A stretch of 64,000 nucleotides of DNA, from assembly GCA_024743175.1 (NCBI GenBank), contig JANSXA010000005.1, forward strand, positions 1-64,000. The letters run 5' to 3'. Below the pieces are notes generated by a model that worked only from the letters and a program-made list of their open reading frames with translations, did not search any database and was not told where the DNA came from. Source of the DNA: Pseudomonadaceae bacterium (lineage in GTDB: Bacteria > Pseudomonadota > Gammaproteobacteria > Pseudomonadales > Azotimanducaceae). Positions 1-6,705 of this stretch are shown here, piece by piece. The translations under genes and the position numbers were made by a program. Position 1 is the stretch's first letter. Every line of letters starts with the position of its first letter.

Positions 1-41
1 CGCGCCCAATGTACGGCCGCACCTCAACATGGTGTTAGGCG
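1..41 (+). other. attC site, 3' end only (cut by window edge)
   Basis: This is the right half of an attC site, ending in GTTAGGC at 34-40. Bases 4-43 are identical to bases 665-704 in the next attC, so both belong to one attC subfamily. The R'' half lies before the window. Confidence 0.88.
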
Positions 42-57
42 TCATCGAGATATCATC

Positions 58-564
58 ATGAACTGGGACGCACTTGGAGCAATTGCGGAAGCCGCCGGCG
101 CAATTGGAGTAATGTTGACACTCCTTTATCTCGCCTTTCAAACAAGACAAAACACCCGCGTTCTTGAACAAACTACTCGGATGCATGAGTCCAGTGTGTA
201 TCGAGCGAACATCGATGGGGTCATGAATCTGCAAGGGATTCTCGCTCAAGATGATCAACTCGCCTTGATATGGAAAAAAGGTCTAGCGAATGGCGACCTT
301 TCCGAACTGGAGCTAGCTCGTTTCGAAAGTTACCTGAACATGTATCTGTTCGATCAAGAGAATAAGCTCTATCTCACCAGCGTCGCGGCACTTGACGAGG
401 TCGGCGGTTCGAAACAGGTAATTCGCCACATTGAAGGACAGATATCGCATCTCATGGGATCGCATCATGTCCAGGAATGGTGGCGCACCAATTCCGATCG
501 CACATTCGGGCCAGTGTTCGTTGCAGAAGTCAATCGAATCGCGAAGGTTATCGATGTACCGTGA
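58..564 (+). CDS. Cassette 1: membrane-anchored hypothetical protein (168 aa)
   Basis: First complete cassette gene, starting at an ATG 17 bases after the attC core. Residues 5-28 form one hydrophobic helix (AIAEAAGAIGVMLTLLYLAF). A QTRQNT motif follows, then a soluble, mostly helical tail with acidic and aromatic residues (KKGLANGD, QEWWRTNSD). The N-terminal pattern helix-LAFQTRQNT resembles a widespread group of uncharacterised bacterial proteins that begin with a helix and an LAxQIRxNT-type motif. No catalytic motif is visible. It probably sits in the inner membrane with a cytoplasmic tail. Its stop lies 28 bases before the next attC. Function unknown. Confidence 0.8.
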   Translation: MNWDALGAIAEAAGAIGVMLTLLYLAFQTRQNTRVLEQTTRMHESSVYRANIDGVMNLQGILAQDDQLALIWKKGLANGDLSELELARFESYLNMYLFDQENKLYLTSVAALDEVGGSKQVIRHIEGQISHLMGSHHVQEWWRTNSDRTFGPVFVAEVNRIAKVIDVP

Positions 565-592
565 AGGTTTTGCCCGAGGAAGTTGAAAACGA

Positions 593-702
593 CGCCTAAC
601 CAATTGTTGAAGCTGACGGCCTATTGCGCACGCGTTTTGCACGCTGCGCTTCCGCAAAACCCGTGCCCAATGTACGGCCGCACCTCAACATGGTGTTAGG
701 CG
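593..702 (+). other. attC site 1 (about 110 bp)
   Basis: R'' CGCCTAAC at 593-600 pairs with R' GTTAGGCG at 695-702. Inside, GTTGAAGCTGACGGCC and GGCCGCACCTCAAC can pair with small bulges, the usual L''/L' arrangement. A further G/C-rich imperfect stem lies between them. Confidence 0.9.
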
Positions 703-711
703 TCTATCGCA

Positions 712-1434
712 ATGCCAATCCAGCGGAAAGGTCAGTTTTTGGAAACCGAGGACCTCGGTGTAACGCACTCGCTGGGTATCGAAAGCAGCCAACTCGACGA
801 CTGCATTGAGGAGATTAACCGCAGGCAGATAGACGGAATCTTTGGTTGCCCTGTATTCGGATTCCACGAGATCGATCTAAACTTCATGCGCGATCTAGAC
901 CCCATACGCCAAGTTTGGTTTTGGGAGATTGCTCTAAAAGACATTGATGGGTTGTATTCACATCCAAACCTAGAGTATTTTGGAATCTCGCCAAAACGCC
1001 CTCCAATCGACTTTTCTAAGTTTCCAAACCTACATCGGGCAGTCTGGCATCCGTACAAGAGAGACCGAGGATTTCCGGAACTTACAGAGCTTTGGAGTCT
1101 TGATGTTTGGAGATACAAACCACAGACCAAGTCCTTGTCAGAACTCGAACTACCCACTTCCTTACAACAGCTGGAGTTCAATTGGTGCAACTTAGAAAGA
1201 CTAGACGAGCTATGCATACTCCCCAATCTAGAAGAGCTGCAACTTCACTATTGTCGCAACCTAGGCAGCCTAAAGGGCATACAAGACGTCGCACCAAAAT
1301 TGCAAAAATTGGTTGTTACCCGTTGCGCAAACCTTTCAGATATAGATGAAGCCAAAGATTTGGAGCTACGACATGTATACATCAACGTCCCAGGCAAAGA
1401 AGTTCTCAACAGAACAATACGGTACGACGCCTAA
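712..1434 (+). CDS. Cassette 2: leucine-rich-repeat-like protein (240 aa)
   Basis: The second half contains LRR-like units spaced about 22-25 residues apart, with L-x-x-L-x-L-x-x-C/N cores (LQQLEFNWCNLERL, LEELQLHYCRNLGSL, LQKLVVTRCANLSDI). Less regular repeats appear upstream (LEYFGISPKRP, LHRAVWHPY). LRR solenoids bind proteins. There is no signal peptide or membrane helix, so it is probably cytosolic. ATG 712 lies 10 bases after the attC end and no better start is seen. The stop codon TAA is part of the next attC core (CGCCTAAC), so the recombination site encodes the last residues. The binding partner cannot be inferred from sequence. Confidence 0.85.
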   Translation: MPIQRKGQFLETEDLGVTHSLGIESSQLDDCIEEINRRQIDGIFGCPVFGFHEIDLNFMRDLDPIRQVWFWEIALKDIDGLYSHPNLEYFGISPKRPPIDFSKFPNLHRAVWHPYKRDRGFPELTELWSLDVWRYKPQTKSLSELELPTSLQQLEFNWCNLERLDELCILPNLEELQLHYCRNLGSLKGIQDVAPKLQKLVVTRCANLSDIDEAKDLELRHVYINVPGKEVLNRTIRYDA

Positions 1435-1545
1435 CGACCCATTGGAGCTGACGTGCTAACCGTCACTCCGTTTGCATTTGCCTCCCTTCGGTCGGCGCAA
1501 ACTCGTGCCGGTCTTAACGCACGCAGCTCAACGCAGTGTTAGGCG
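1428..1545 (+). other. attC site 2 (about 118 bp)
   Basis: R'' CGCCTAAC at 1428-1435 pairs with R' GTTAGGCG at 1538-1545. The inner segments TTGGAGCTGACGTG and CACGCAGCTCAA are complementary. The site overlaps the stop codon of the LRR-like gene. Confidence 0.9.
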
Positions 1546-1581
1546 GCATTATGGAGCAACACAGTACTACGAGAACGTACA

Positions 1582-2022
1582 ATGCCTGAATCAGAGATTT
1601 GGCAGATCATCCAGTCTGGGAACGAAATTTCAGTTATGAGGACCGAAGTATTTATAACGATCACTGTCGGCGTTCTACTCATATCTACTATAAACGCCAT
1701 CAAACTCACCTGGCCGCTCCTACTCATCTTACTCGTAACCTATTTGGTTTTTGGATACGTCAACTTCACCATGCTCGTTGGAGAAATGGAGATTCTAGTT
1801 GCCGGTATCACACAGCTACATGATATGGGATCCGACAATATCGAACTAAGTTACATGGGGCGATATCTTGCTTCACAAGCCGAAACTCCTATTGTTGGCG
1901 TCTTGATACCCGCTCTGCATTTAGCACATTGGACAGTAACTATTGCCACGTCTGCTTACGCGATCTGGAGATATCGAATCACTCAAAATGGCCCAGTCAG
2001 CACCGCAAGTCCTGACGCTTAG
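1582..2022 (+). CDS. Cassette 3: small polytopic membrane protein (146 aa)
   Basis: Three hydrophobic segments are visible: about residues 22-40 (VFITITVGVLLISTINAI), 42-63 (TWPLLLILLVTYLVFGYVNF) and 108-133 (IPALHLAHWTVTIATSAYAIW). A polar loop containing HDMGSDNIELSYMGRY lies between the second and third. It is likely an inner-membrane protein. The earlier ATG at 1551 runs into a stop after 12 codons, so ATG 1582 is the usable start. About 70 bases separate the stop from the attC. I do not recognise the family. Confidence 0.75.
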   Translation: MPESEIWQIIQSGNEISVMRTEVFITITVGVLLISTINAIKLTWPLLLILLVTYLVFGYVNFTMLVGEMEILVAGITQLHDMGSDNIELSYMGRYLASQAETPIVGVLIPALHLAHWTVTIATSAYAIWRYRITQNGPVSTASPDA

Positions 2023-2093
2023 TTAAGCATTTGAAGTCCAACGCTGCCCACACTACTCTCGCCTTCATGTATCGAACAGCACAGACTTGTCCC

Positions 2094-2192
2094 CGCCTGA
2101 CATGTAGTTGGAGTGGACGCATTGACAGCTTCGCGTGCGAGCTGTCGCACGCCCGCACACGAGTCAAGCGCCAGTTAAAATGGTGTTAGGCG
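2094..2192 (+). other. attC site 3 (about 99 bp)
   Basis: R''-like CGCCTGAC at 2094-2101 pairs with GTTAGGCG at 2185-2192. GACAGCTTCGC and GCGAGCTGTC form the inner stem. In length and in the GTAGTTGGAGTGGA segment it resembles attC sites 5 and 8, so these form a second subfamily. Confidence 0.85.
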
Positions 2193-2202
2193 GCACGCAA
2201 TA

Positions 2203-2517
2203 GTGCTTCCATGTCCACACTGCCACGCTGCAATCAACCTAGCGAAGCTCCCTCACCCATCTTTCTTCGCAAACTTTCGCCTTTGTCCTAATTGTAAGAA
2301 GGCATTTACCGTCGACTCTAAAACTAAACTACGGCAAGGATTCGCAATACTAATTTCCTTCATAGCACTCACATTTACAAGCCTCATGTATTTTGAAGGG
2401 ACAATATGGTTATTCCATTCAATAGTTACTTACGCCATTCTTGGCCTCGTTATTTGGTGGGGAAACAAGCATGTCCAGCTTGTCATATACAATCATACCC
2501 AGCAGCCCCCTAACTAG
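2203..2517 (+). CDS. Cassette 4: zinc-ribbon two-helix membrane protein (104 aa)
   Basis: Starts at GTG 2203, eleven bases after the attC core; no in-frame ATG fits. Residues 4-31 carry two CPxC knuckles (CPHC and CPNC) about 24 residues apart, a probable zinc ribbon on the cytoplasmic side. Two transmembrane helices follow at about 48-65 (AILISFIALTFTSLMYF) and 69-86 (WLFHSIVTYAILGLVIWW). The stop TAG directly follows the CCTAAC of the attC, so the attC encodes the final Pro-Asn. Similar architectures occur in small integron and genome-island proteins, but I know of no function. Confidence 0.78.
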   Translation: MLPCPHCHAAINLAKLPHPSFFANFRLCPNCKKAFTVDSKTKLRQGFAILISFIALTFTSLMYFEGTIWLFHSIVTYAILGLVIWWGNKHVQLVIYNHTQQPPN

Positions 2518-2624
2518 TATTTGGAGTCGACTGCAAACTACAGGCGGTTTTTTGCGCTTTGGCTTCGCCAATTCTCGCGCAAAATCCACGCTCCGTTCAC
2601 AGCCACTCGACACGGTGTTAGGTG
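2507..2624 (+). other. attC site 4 (about 118 bp)
   Basis: CCCCTAAC at 2507-2514 pairs with GTTAGGTG at 2617-2624. GGCTTCGCCAATT and the CTCCGTTCACAGCC segment are shared almost base for base with attC site 6. The two sites form a third subfamily of about 117 bp. Confidence 0.9.
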
Positions 2625-2683
2625 GCTATAAAGTATCTCCCATCATTTAGAGCATTAAACATTCCGATTAAGGACGTCGACCA

Positions 2684-3370
2684 ATGAGCGTACCAATAAA
2701 GAAGCAACTAACCCTACTTTTGATACTCCTAATGCCTACGTTCGCGCTCGCCAATGAAAAGCTGCGCCACTGGCCGATTGAGATACCCACACCAGATACG
2801 GCAGGTAATCCTGAGAGCACATTCGATGATCGCTTCCAAACAATCGCTGTCACATTTGACTGGGTAGGAAATGATGCCCGTGAATTGTACGAATTCTACA
2901 ATACGTACTTCTCGTCCCTGGGTTGGGAGGATCCAACTGCACAATTTTCAAATTTTCCGAAATCCAAAACCGGGTGGTCTTCCTACGGCATGACCTTCGA
3001 TGAAAATAATAGACCAAGCGCTAGATATGCATCCATGTGGAAATCGACGTCAATTCCAGCAATAAGTAACGTTAGTCTGCAACTCAACTCGTATGAAAGT
3101 GATACCTTTCGTGGGCAGGTGATCGTCCATGTAACTCCAGAAATAGATATGACGCCGTTGTTCCGCCTGAACAGCTTACTTGGCGAGGATCCAAAGAACT
3201 GGTTTCTACTTCATAACGCTGTGCAAGGGAATCCTCTGGACCTAACGACCATTTCACTCCCTCCAAGCTACCGAGACGAAACCAAGCCGTTGTTCGCGGA
3301 GTACTATTCTATCGTCGATGAAATCACCGAGGCCTTCAGTGACTGGAAAGAAAAATATGTCTCGAATTGA
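2684..3370 (+). CDS. Cassette 5: secreted hypothetical protein (228 aa)
   Basis: A Sec signal peptide is clear: KK at residues 6-7, a hydrophobic core LLLILLMPTFA, and probable cleavage after ALA at about residue 24. The mature protein is aromatic-rich and acidic, with no cysteine and no motif I recognise. Its alternation of short strands and aromatic clusters (FDWVGNDARELYEFYNTYF) suggests a compact periplasmic domain. ATG 2684 is preceded by AAGGAC about 9 bases upstream. The cassette has about 60 bases between the attC and the start, the longest leader in the array. Function unknown. Confidence 0.8.
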   Translation: MSVPIKKQLTLLLILLMPTFALANEKLRHWPIEIPTPDTAGNPESTFDDRFQTIAVTFDWVGNDARELYEFYNTYFSSLGWEDPTAQFSNFPKSKTGWSSYGMTFDENNRPSARYASMWKSTSIPAISNVSLQLNSYESDTFRGQVIVHVTPEIDMTPLFRLNSLLGEDPKNWFLLHNAVQGNPLDLTTISLPPSYRDETKPLFAEYYSIVDEITEAFSDWKEKYVSN

Positions 3371-3424
3371 TGCAAGTACTCGGGGCCTCACATGAAGAAC
3401 CGCGCGGCACATAATACCCGTACT

Positions 3425-3523
3425 CACCTAACGAATAGTTGTAGCGGATACGTTGACAGTCAGCGGCGCCAGCTGTCACAGCCTCCACTGCCGGTCAAGC
3501 ACCGCTCAACATTGTGTTAGGCT
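3425..3523 (+). other. attC site 5 (about 99 bp)
   Basis: CACCTAAC at 3425-3432 pairs with GTTAGGCT at 3516-3523. TTGACAG and the opposing AGCTGTCA form inner pairings. It is the same size class as attC site 3. Confidence 0.88.
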
Positions 3524-3525
3524 CC

Positions 3526-3816
3526 ATGGAATTGAATTCAGTAATGCCAATCGCTTACGGAATCGGAGGAGCACTCACTGGGCTCATGATTTCTAGGGTC
3601 ATCGAAAAAGCAAACCGACCTAAACGAGCACAAATCATTGTCACGATGTTATTTGTATTAGTTTTTACCGTTATTGCTGCCTACATAGGCTTCTCTCTAA
3701 TTCAATACAGCCACTTTCTGAGAATCGCAGTTATTGCTGGCCTAGCTTTAGGGCTGCCGATCATATCCTTGATTTTCTACTCCAAGTTTGGAAATCGTAA
3801 ATCGAAGCATTCATAG
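3526..3816 (+). CDS. Cassette 6: small membrane protein with three helices (96 aa)
   Basis: Hydrophobic segments lie at about residues 7-25 (MPIAYGIGGALTGLMIS), 39-59 (IIVTMLFVLVFTVIAAYIGF) and 67-87 (LRIAVIAGLALGLPIISLIF), with a basic loop (EKANRPKRAQ) and a basic C-terminus. An in-frame GTG at 3514 overlaps the attC core, so ATG 3526, right after the site, is taken as the start. I do not recognise the family. Confidence 0.75.
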   Translation: MELNSVMPIAYGIGGALTGLMISRVIEKANRPKRAQIIVTMLFVLVFTVIAAYIGFSLIQYSHFLRIAVIAGLALGLPIISLIFYSKFGNRKSKHS

Positions 3817-3842
3817 CTATGCATGCACTAAAATTCAGTGGC

Positions 3843-3959
3843 CCATTAACTAGTAGTTTGAGCGGATTGCATGCTGCGAGCGGTTTTTGCGCATTGGCTT
3901 CGCCAATTATCGCGCATCATCCACCCTCCGTGCACAGCCCCTCAACACGGTGTTAGGAG
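3843..3959 (+). other. attC site 6 (about 117 bp)
   Basis: CCATTAAC at 3843-3850 pairs with GTTAGGAG at 3952-3959. It is closely similar to attC site 4 along its whole length (TAACTAGTA, GGCTTCGCCAATT, CACGGTGTTAGG). Confidence 0.88.
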
Positions 3960-3964
3960 GCACA

Positions 3965-4264
3965 ATGCCCTACCCAAAAATCATCAGATCCAAAAACAAG
4001 AAGGAAACGCGGATTAAGGTTGACCCATCTAAACTCAATATGGGTAATACCTACTCGAGTGCGCCCGACTACTACTACGACATTGAATTCTCCTGTTACG
4101 ATTGCGGGAAGGTTGAAGTCTGGAAGGCAAAACAACAGAAATGGTGGTACGAAGATGCGGGCGGTTATTTTTTCGCCTCCGCTGTTCGCTGCAGGGTCTG
4201 TCGGGAGAAGCAACGTGAACGTAAGCGACAGGCGAGAATCGATGCAGGTCATGAGAAACCCTGA
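3965..4264 (+). CDS. Cassette 7: probable zinc-ribbon protein (99 aa)
   Basis: Two CxxC pairs, CYDC and CRVC, are about 37 residues apart and flank an aromatic block (KQQKWWYEDAGG). This order resembles the small 'probable zinc-ribbon' proteins, which share C-x-D-C-G, then W/Y, then R-C-x-x-C-R. N- and C-termini are strongly basic (RSKNKKETRIK; REKQRERKRQAR), suggesting nucleic-acid or ribosome contact; this is inference. The frame stays open upstream to 3887, but that part is attC sequence, so ATG 3965 is used. Confidence 0.8.
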   Translation: MPYPKIIRSKNKKETRIKVDPSKLNMGNTYSSAPDYYYDIEFSCYDCGKVEVWKAKQQKWWYEDAGGYFFASAVRCRVCREKQRERKRQARIDAGHEKP

Positions 4265-4293
4265 AGGACCCAGATTGAATGACTCTCAGCTGA

Positions 4294-4341
4294 TGCCTAA
4301 CGTATAGTTGAAGCGGAACGCACATCCTTCCGCACGTCGCA
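4294..4341 (+). other. attC site 7, truncated (5' half)
   Basis: TGCCTAAC at 4294-4301 and GTATAGTTGAAGCGGA match the left half of the other attC sites, with a short GCGGAA/TTCCGC stem at 4313-4332. No GTTAGGC follows; the nearest is a poor GTTAGTA at 4342-4348. The sequence then runs directly into a reading frame coding a membrane helix. Confidence 0.65.
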
Positions 4342-4395
4342 GTTAGTATTGCCGTTGGGTTAGTACTCTACTTTTTCCTGACACCGGCGTTCCTC

Positions 4396-4644
4396 ATGTT
4401 TGCAGGCTTCGCGTTTTCGGCTATGAACGGTTCTTCCATAATCCTCGCTCTTATTGGTGTACTTGGCATGACTGTTTCGATGGTTTTAATGTTTCCGGCA
4501 ATGCTCTTAAACCAAATCGTGCCTATTACTGATGCAGGACAATCAGTGTCAGCTCCCGAAGCATCGGCCGTAGCTGCACTGGTGTGGCCAGTTTGCTACC
4601 TGGCTTTCTTAATTTGGAAAAATAGAGACCGACACAATGCATAA
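4396..4644 (+). CDS. Cassette 8a: small membrane protein, probably missing its 5' end
   Basis: Residues encoded from ATG 4396 contain two hydrophobic stretches (IILALIGVLGMTVSMVLMF; AAVAALVWPVCYLAFLIW). The same frame is open upstream to 4312 and encodes one more good helix (IAVGLVLYFFLTPAFLMFAG) with no ATG, GTG or TTG start. The likely reading is a deletion that removed the original start together with the right half of attC 7. Whether the shortened ORF is translated is unclear; there is no good Shine-Dalgarno at 4396. Confidence 0.5.
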   Translation: MFAGFAFSAMNGSSIILALIGVLGMTVSMVLMFPAMLLNQIVPITDAGQSVSAPEASAVAALVWPVCYLAFLIWKNRDRHNA

Positions 4645-4658
4645 TTAGGGCTCATCGA

Positions 4659-5198
4659 ATGTTCCTTGTGCTCTGCGTTTTGCTGGCCATCATTATTGCC
4701 TATACAATTACTCTCGCTGAGATAGTCGGGTCACCGATTCTGGCTATTGGCACTTGGAAAAGGATCCTCTATCAAAATGAACAGTTGCGGCATGCTGAAT
4801 TCCAACAAAAGCAGGAATCCGATAGCTTAATGGAAACAACAAACGTACTTGAATTGTTGGCCGCAAACCCGGAGGGCTCTTTTCTGGAGTTCGGACTATT
4901 CAATGGCAAACCTTTCGGAACCTGCGACGTGACTGGCATTTCTCCTGGTTGGGAAATGCATCCCGATACCGATGAGTTCTTCTATGTCATCGAGGGTACT
5001 GTCGAAATTACCTTGCTGGAGGATAATGGTCCAGAGCACCATATCGCCCCAGCTGGCACATCATTTATTGTCCCCCAGGGCATCTGGCACAAACCCGGCG
5101 CACCGTCAGGTGCTAAGTTCATCCACTTCACACCCGGGCAATCCCTTTATTCTGAAAGCGACGACCCGAGAGAGGATGAGACGCCGCCTAACGTGTAG
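4659..5198 (+). CDS. Cassette 8b: membrane-anchored cupin-fold protein (179 aa)
   Basis: Residues 1-30 are a hydrophobic anchor (FLVLCVLLAIIIAYTITLAEIVG), followed by a basic/helical linker to about residue 57 and a single cupin barrel from about 58. Cupin motif 1 is visible as HPDTDEFFYVIEG, with His and Glu metal ligands but the usual second His replaced, and motif 2 as PQGIWHKPG. An internal ATG at 4831 (METTNVLELL) would give a soluble cupin of about 121 aa and looks like a normal cupin start, so the anchor may be a later fusion. The stop TAG lies inside attC 8, three bases past CCTAAC. Confidence 0.72.
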   Translation: MFLVLCVLLAIIIAYTITLAEIVGSPILAIGTWKRILYQNEQLRHAEFQQKQESDSLMETTNVLELLAANPEGSFLEFGLFNGKPFGTCDVTGISPGWEMHPDTDEFFYVIEGTVEITLLEDNGPEHHIAPAGTSFIVPQGIWHKPGAPSGAKFIHFTPGQSLYSESDDPREDETPPNV

Positions 5199-5216
5199 TT
5201 AAAGTGGACTGCAGGC
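5185..5216 (+). other. attC site 8, truncated: array/chromosome junction
   Basis: CGCCTAACGTGTAGTTAAAG closely matches the left end of attC 3 (CGCCTGACATGTAGTTGGAG). No R' GTTAGG follows. Within about 35 bases the sequence enters the 3' end of the convergent serine hydrolase gene, whose stop codon is at 5234-5236. Confidence 0.75.
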
Positions 5217-5233
5217 TGTAAGGCGCAGCTGGC

Positions 5234-6583
5234 CTACTCCACCAGCGACTGATACACTAACGACTTGAACTCGCCGCGCAGGCGGGTTCGATGAGGCAGG
5301 CTCTGCACCATGAACAAACCAATGAGTTGTTCCTCGGGATCAACCCAGAAAGTTGTACCCGCAGCACCACCCCAGTTGTACTCGCCCGCAGTGCTGACTT
5401 CCCCAACCAGGCCAGGGTCCAACACAAGACCAAAGCCAAGACCAAAGCCTGCACCCTGACGATTAAAACCCATGGGGATATCACCGAGATGGTTCATTGT
5501 CATCAGCTCGATGCTCTTCGGGCTGAGCAGACGGGTACCGTCCAGTTCACCGCCGTTGAGCAGCATCTGTGAAAAACGCATGTAATCCCGTGCAGTAGAC
5601 AATAAGCCGCCACCGCCGCTTTCAAAAGCACCGCCATCCATGTACCGGGCACTTGCCGCTGCAGGCGCTACCACCAAATCAGGACCGGTTGCCGCGGCAA
5701 AAAAACCGCCGCCAGAGGTGCCTTCAGGCGCATACATCTGCGCCAGTCTGCCAATGTTTCCCGGCGCAATAGTGAAGCTGGTATCCGGCATATCCAGTGG
5801 TTCGAAGATACGCTTTTTCAGAAATTCACCAAAACTCATACCGCTGAGCACTTCGACCAGTCTGCCTTGTACATCAACAGCGACGCTGTAGTGCCACTTG
5901 GTACCGGGTTCATACTGAAGTGGCAGCTTGCCGAGGTCGGTAACAAATTCTTTGAGACTTTTATTCGGGTTGAGAATACCGGCTTCGCGATAAGCCTGGT
6001 CCACCTCGGTGTTGCCAAAAACACCATAGGTGAAACCTGCCGTATGGGTCAGCAGATCACGCACTGTCGGTTGTCGGCGTGGCTTGCGGGTCTGACCAGT
6101 TTTCTCCAGATCACCTTCACCCACCGTGCGGCTCGTCGTGCCGTCAGAAATGATGCCGGTAGCACCATCGGCGGTAGACAGTGCAACTTCCAGATTGGCC
6201 AGTTCAGGAATATAGCGGGCTATCGGATCGTTTAAGAAGAATTTACCTTCTTCATACAGCATCATCAGCGCAACCGCGGTAATCGGCTTGGTCATGGAAT
6301 AGATGCGGAAAATGGTATCTTCCGTCATTGGTTTTCCAGCCTCTCGATCGGCCTGACCGTAGGTATTGGTATAAACAATCCTGCCGTTACGAGCAATCAT
6401 GCCTAAGCCACCCACCATGGTGCCGTCTGCCACCCGTGCATTCATTAAATCTGTCAGGCGCTCCAGGCGTTCAGAAGATATGCCGACCCGCTCTGGCTTG
6501 GTAACCGGTAACTCTTTTGCTGCAACAGCACCTGCAAGCACAAGCAGCAGCGCGCATAAAAATAAGTGGTTCAGTGTTTTCAT
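5234..6583 (-). CDS. Beta-lactamase-family serine hydrolase (class C fold, exported)
   Basis: Belongs to the serine beta-lactamase / DD-peptidase-like hydrolase family. The SxxK nucleophile motif is S96-M-T-K99, and the YxN equivalent is Y232-S-V. HTAGF at 180-184 and the final WGGAAGT box (in place of KTG) are typical of the esterase/EstB-like branch rather than true beta-lactamases. An N-terminal signal peptide (LFLCALLLVLAGAVAA) sends it to the periplasm. At 449 aa it has the family's usual size. It is the first chromosomal gene beyond the integron array and converges on it. The substrate, probably an ester or amide, is unknown. Confidence 0.88.
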   Translation of the reverse strand: MKTLNHLFLCALLLVLAGAVAAKELPVTKPERVGISSERLERLTDLMNARVADGTMVGGLGMIARNGRIVYTNTYGQADREAGKPMTEDTIFRIYSMTKPITAVALMMLYEEGKFFLNDPIARYIPELANLEVALSTADGATGIISDGTTSRTVGEGDLEKTGQTRKPRRQPTVRDLLTHTAGFTYGVFGNTEVDQAYREAGILNPNKSLKEFVTDLGKLPLQYEPGTKWHYSVAVDVQGRLVEVLSGMSFGEFLKKRIFEPLDMPDTSFTIAPGNIGRLAQMYAPEGTSGGGFFAAATGPDLVVAPAAASARYMDGGAFESGGGGLLSTARDYMRFSQMLLNGGELDGTRLLSPKSIELMTMNHLGDIPMGFNRQGAGFGLGFGLVLDPGLVGEVSTAGEYNWGGAAGTTFWVDPEEQLIGLFMVQSLPHRTRLRGEFKSLVYQSLVE

Positions 6584-6705
6584 CTATCCCAATCCCCTTT
6601 TCGTTAGCCCTTCAGGCTAGCTAAAGCCAGAGCAAGACACAAATAGATTTGCTCACCTGCGCCATCAGACCTACCATCTGGAGTCCAGAAAAAAGGGAGA
6701 GCATC

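Larger units (their letters stand above)
1..5216 (+). mobile_element. Distal part of a chromosomal integron gene-cassette array
   Basis: Short genes, nearly all unrelated to known families and all on the + strand, alternate with attC-like sites bounded by CCTAAC-type and GTTAGG-type core sites at 34, 593-702, 1428-1545, 2094-2192, 2507-2624, 3425-3523, 3843-3959, 4294 and 5185. Recombination cuts between G and TT of GTTAGG, which gives cassettes of about 661, 843, 647, 432, 899 and 436 bp, followed by two decayed ones. There is little or no promoter space ahead of each gene, as expected for cassettes. The DNA looks more AT-rich than the rest of the window. Integrase and attI are not visible and should lie before base 1. 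The array continues out of the window at its left edge. Confidence 0.93.

Noticed and set aside
624-809. 61-codon frame on + strand through attC 1
   Set aside because: Formed by attC sequence and the start of the LRR-like gene in another frame.
732-1226. 164-codon - strand frame opposite the LRR-like gene
   Set aside because: Serine-rich, low-complexity shadow of a real gene with no independent support.
3887-3964. Upstream extension of the cassette 7 frame
   Set aside because: It is attC 6 sequence; the ATG at 3965 immediately after the site is the sensible start.
1-5216. CRISPR-like periodicity
   Set aside because: The repeats are about 100 bp, palindromic and separated by 430-900 bp genes, which fits attC sites, not CRISPR repeats and spacers.
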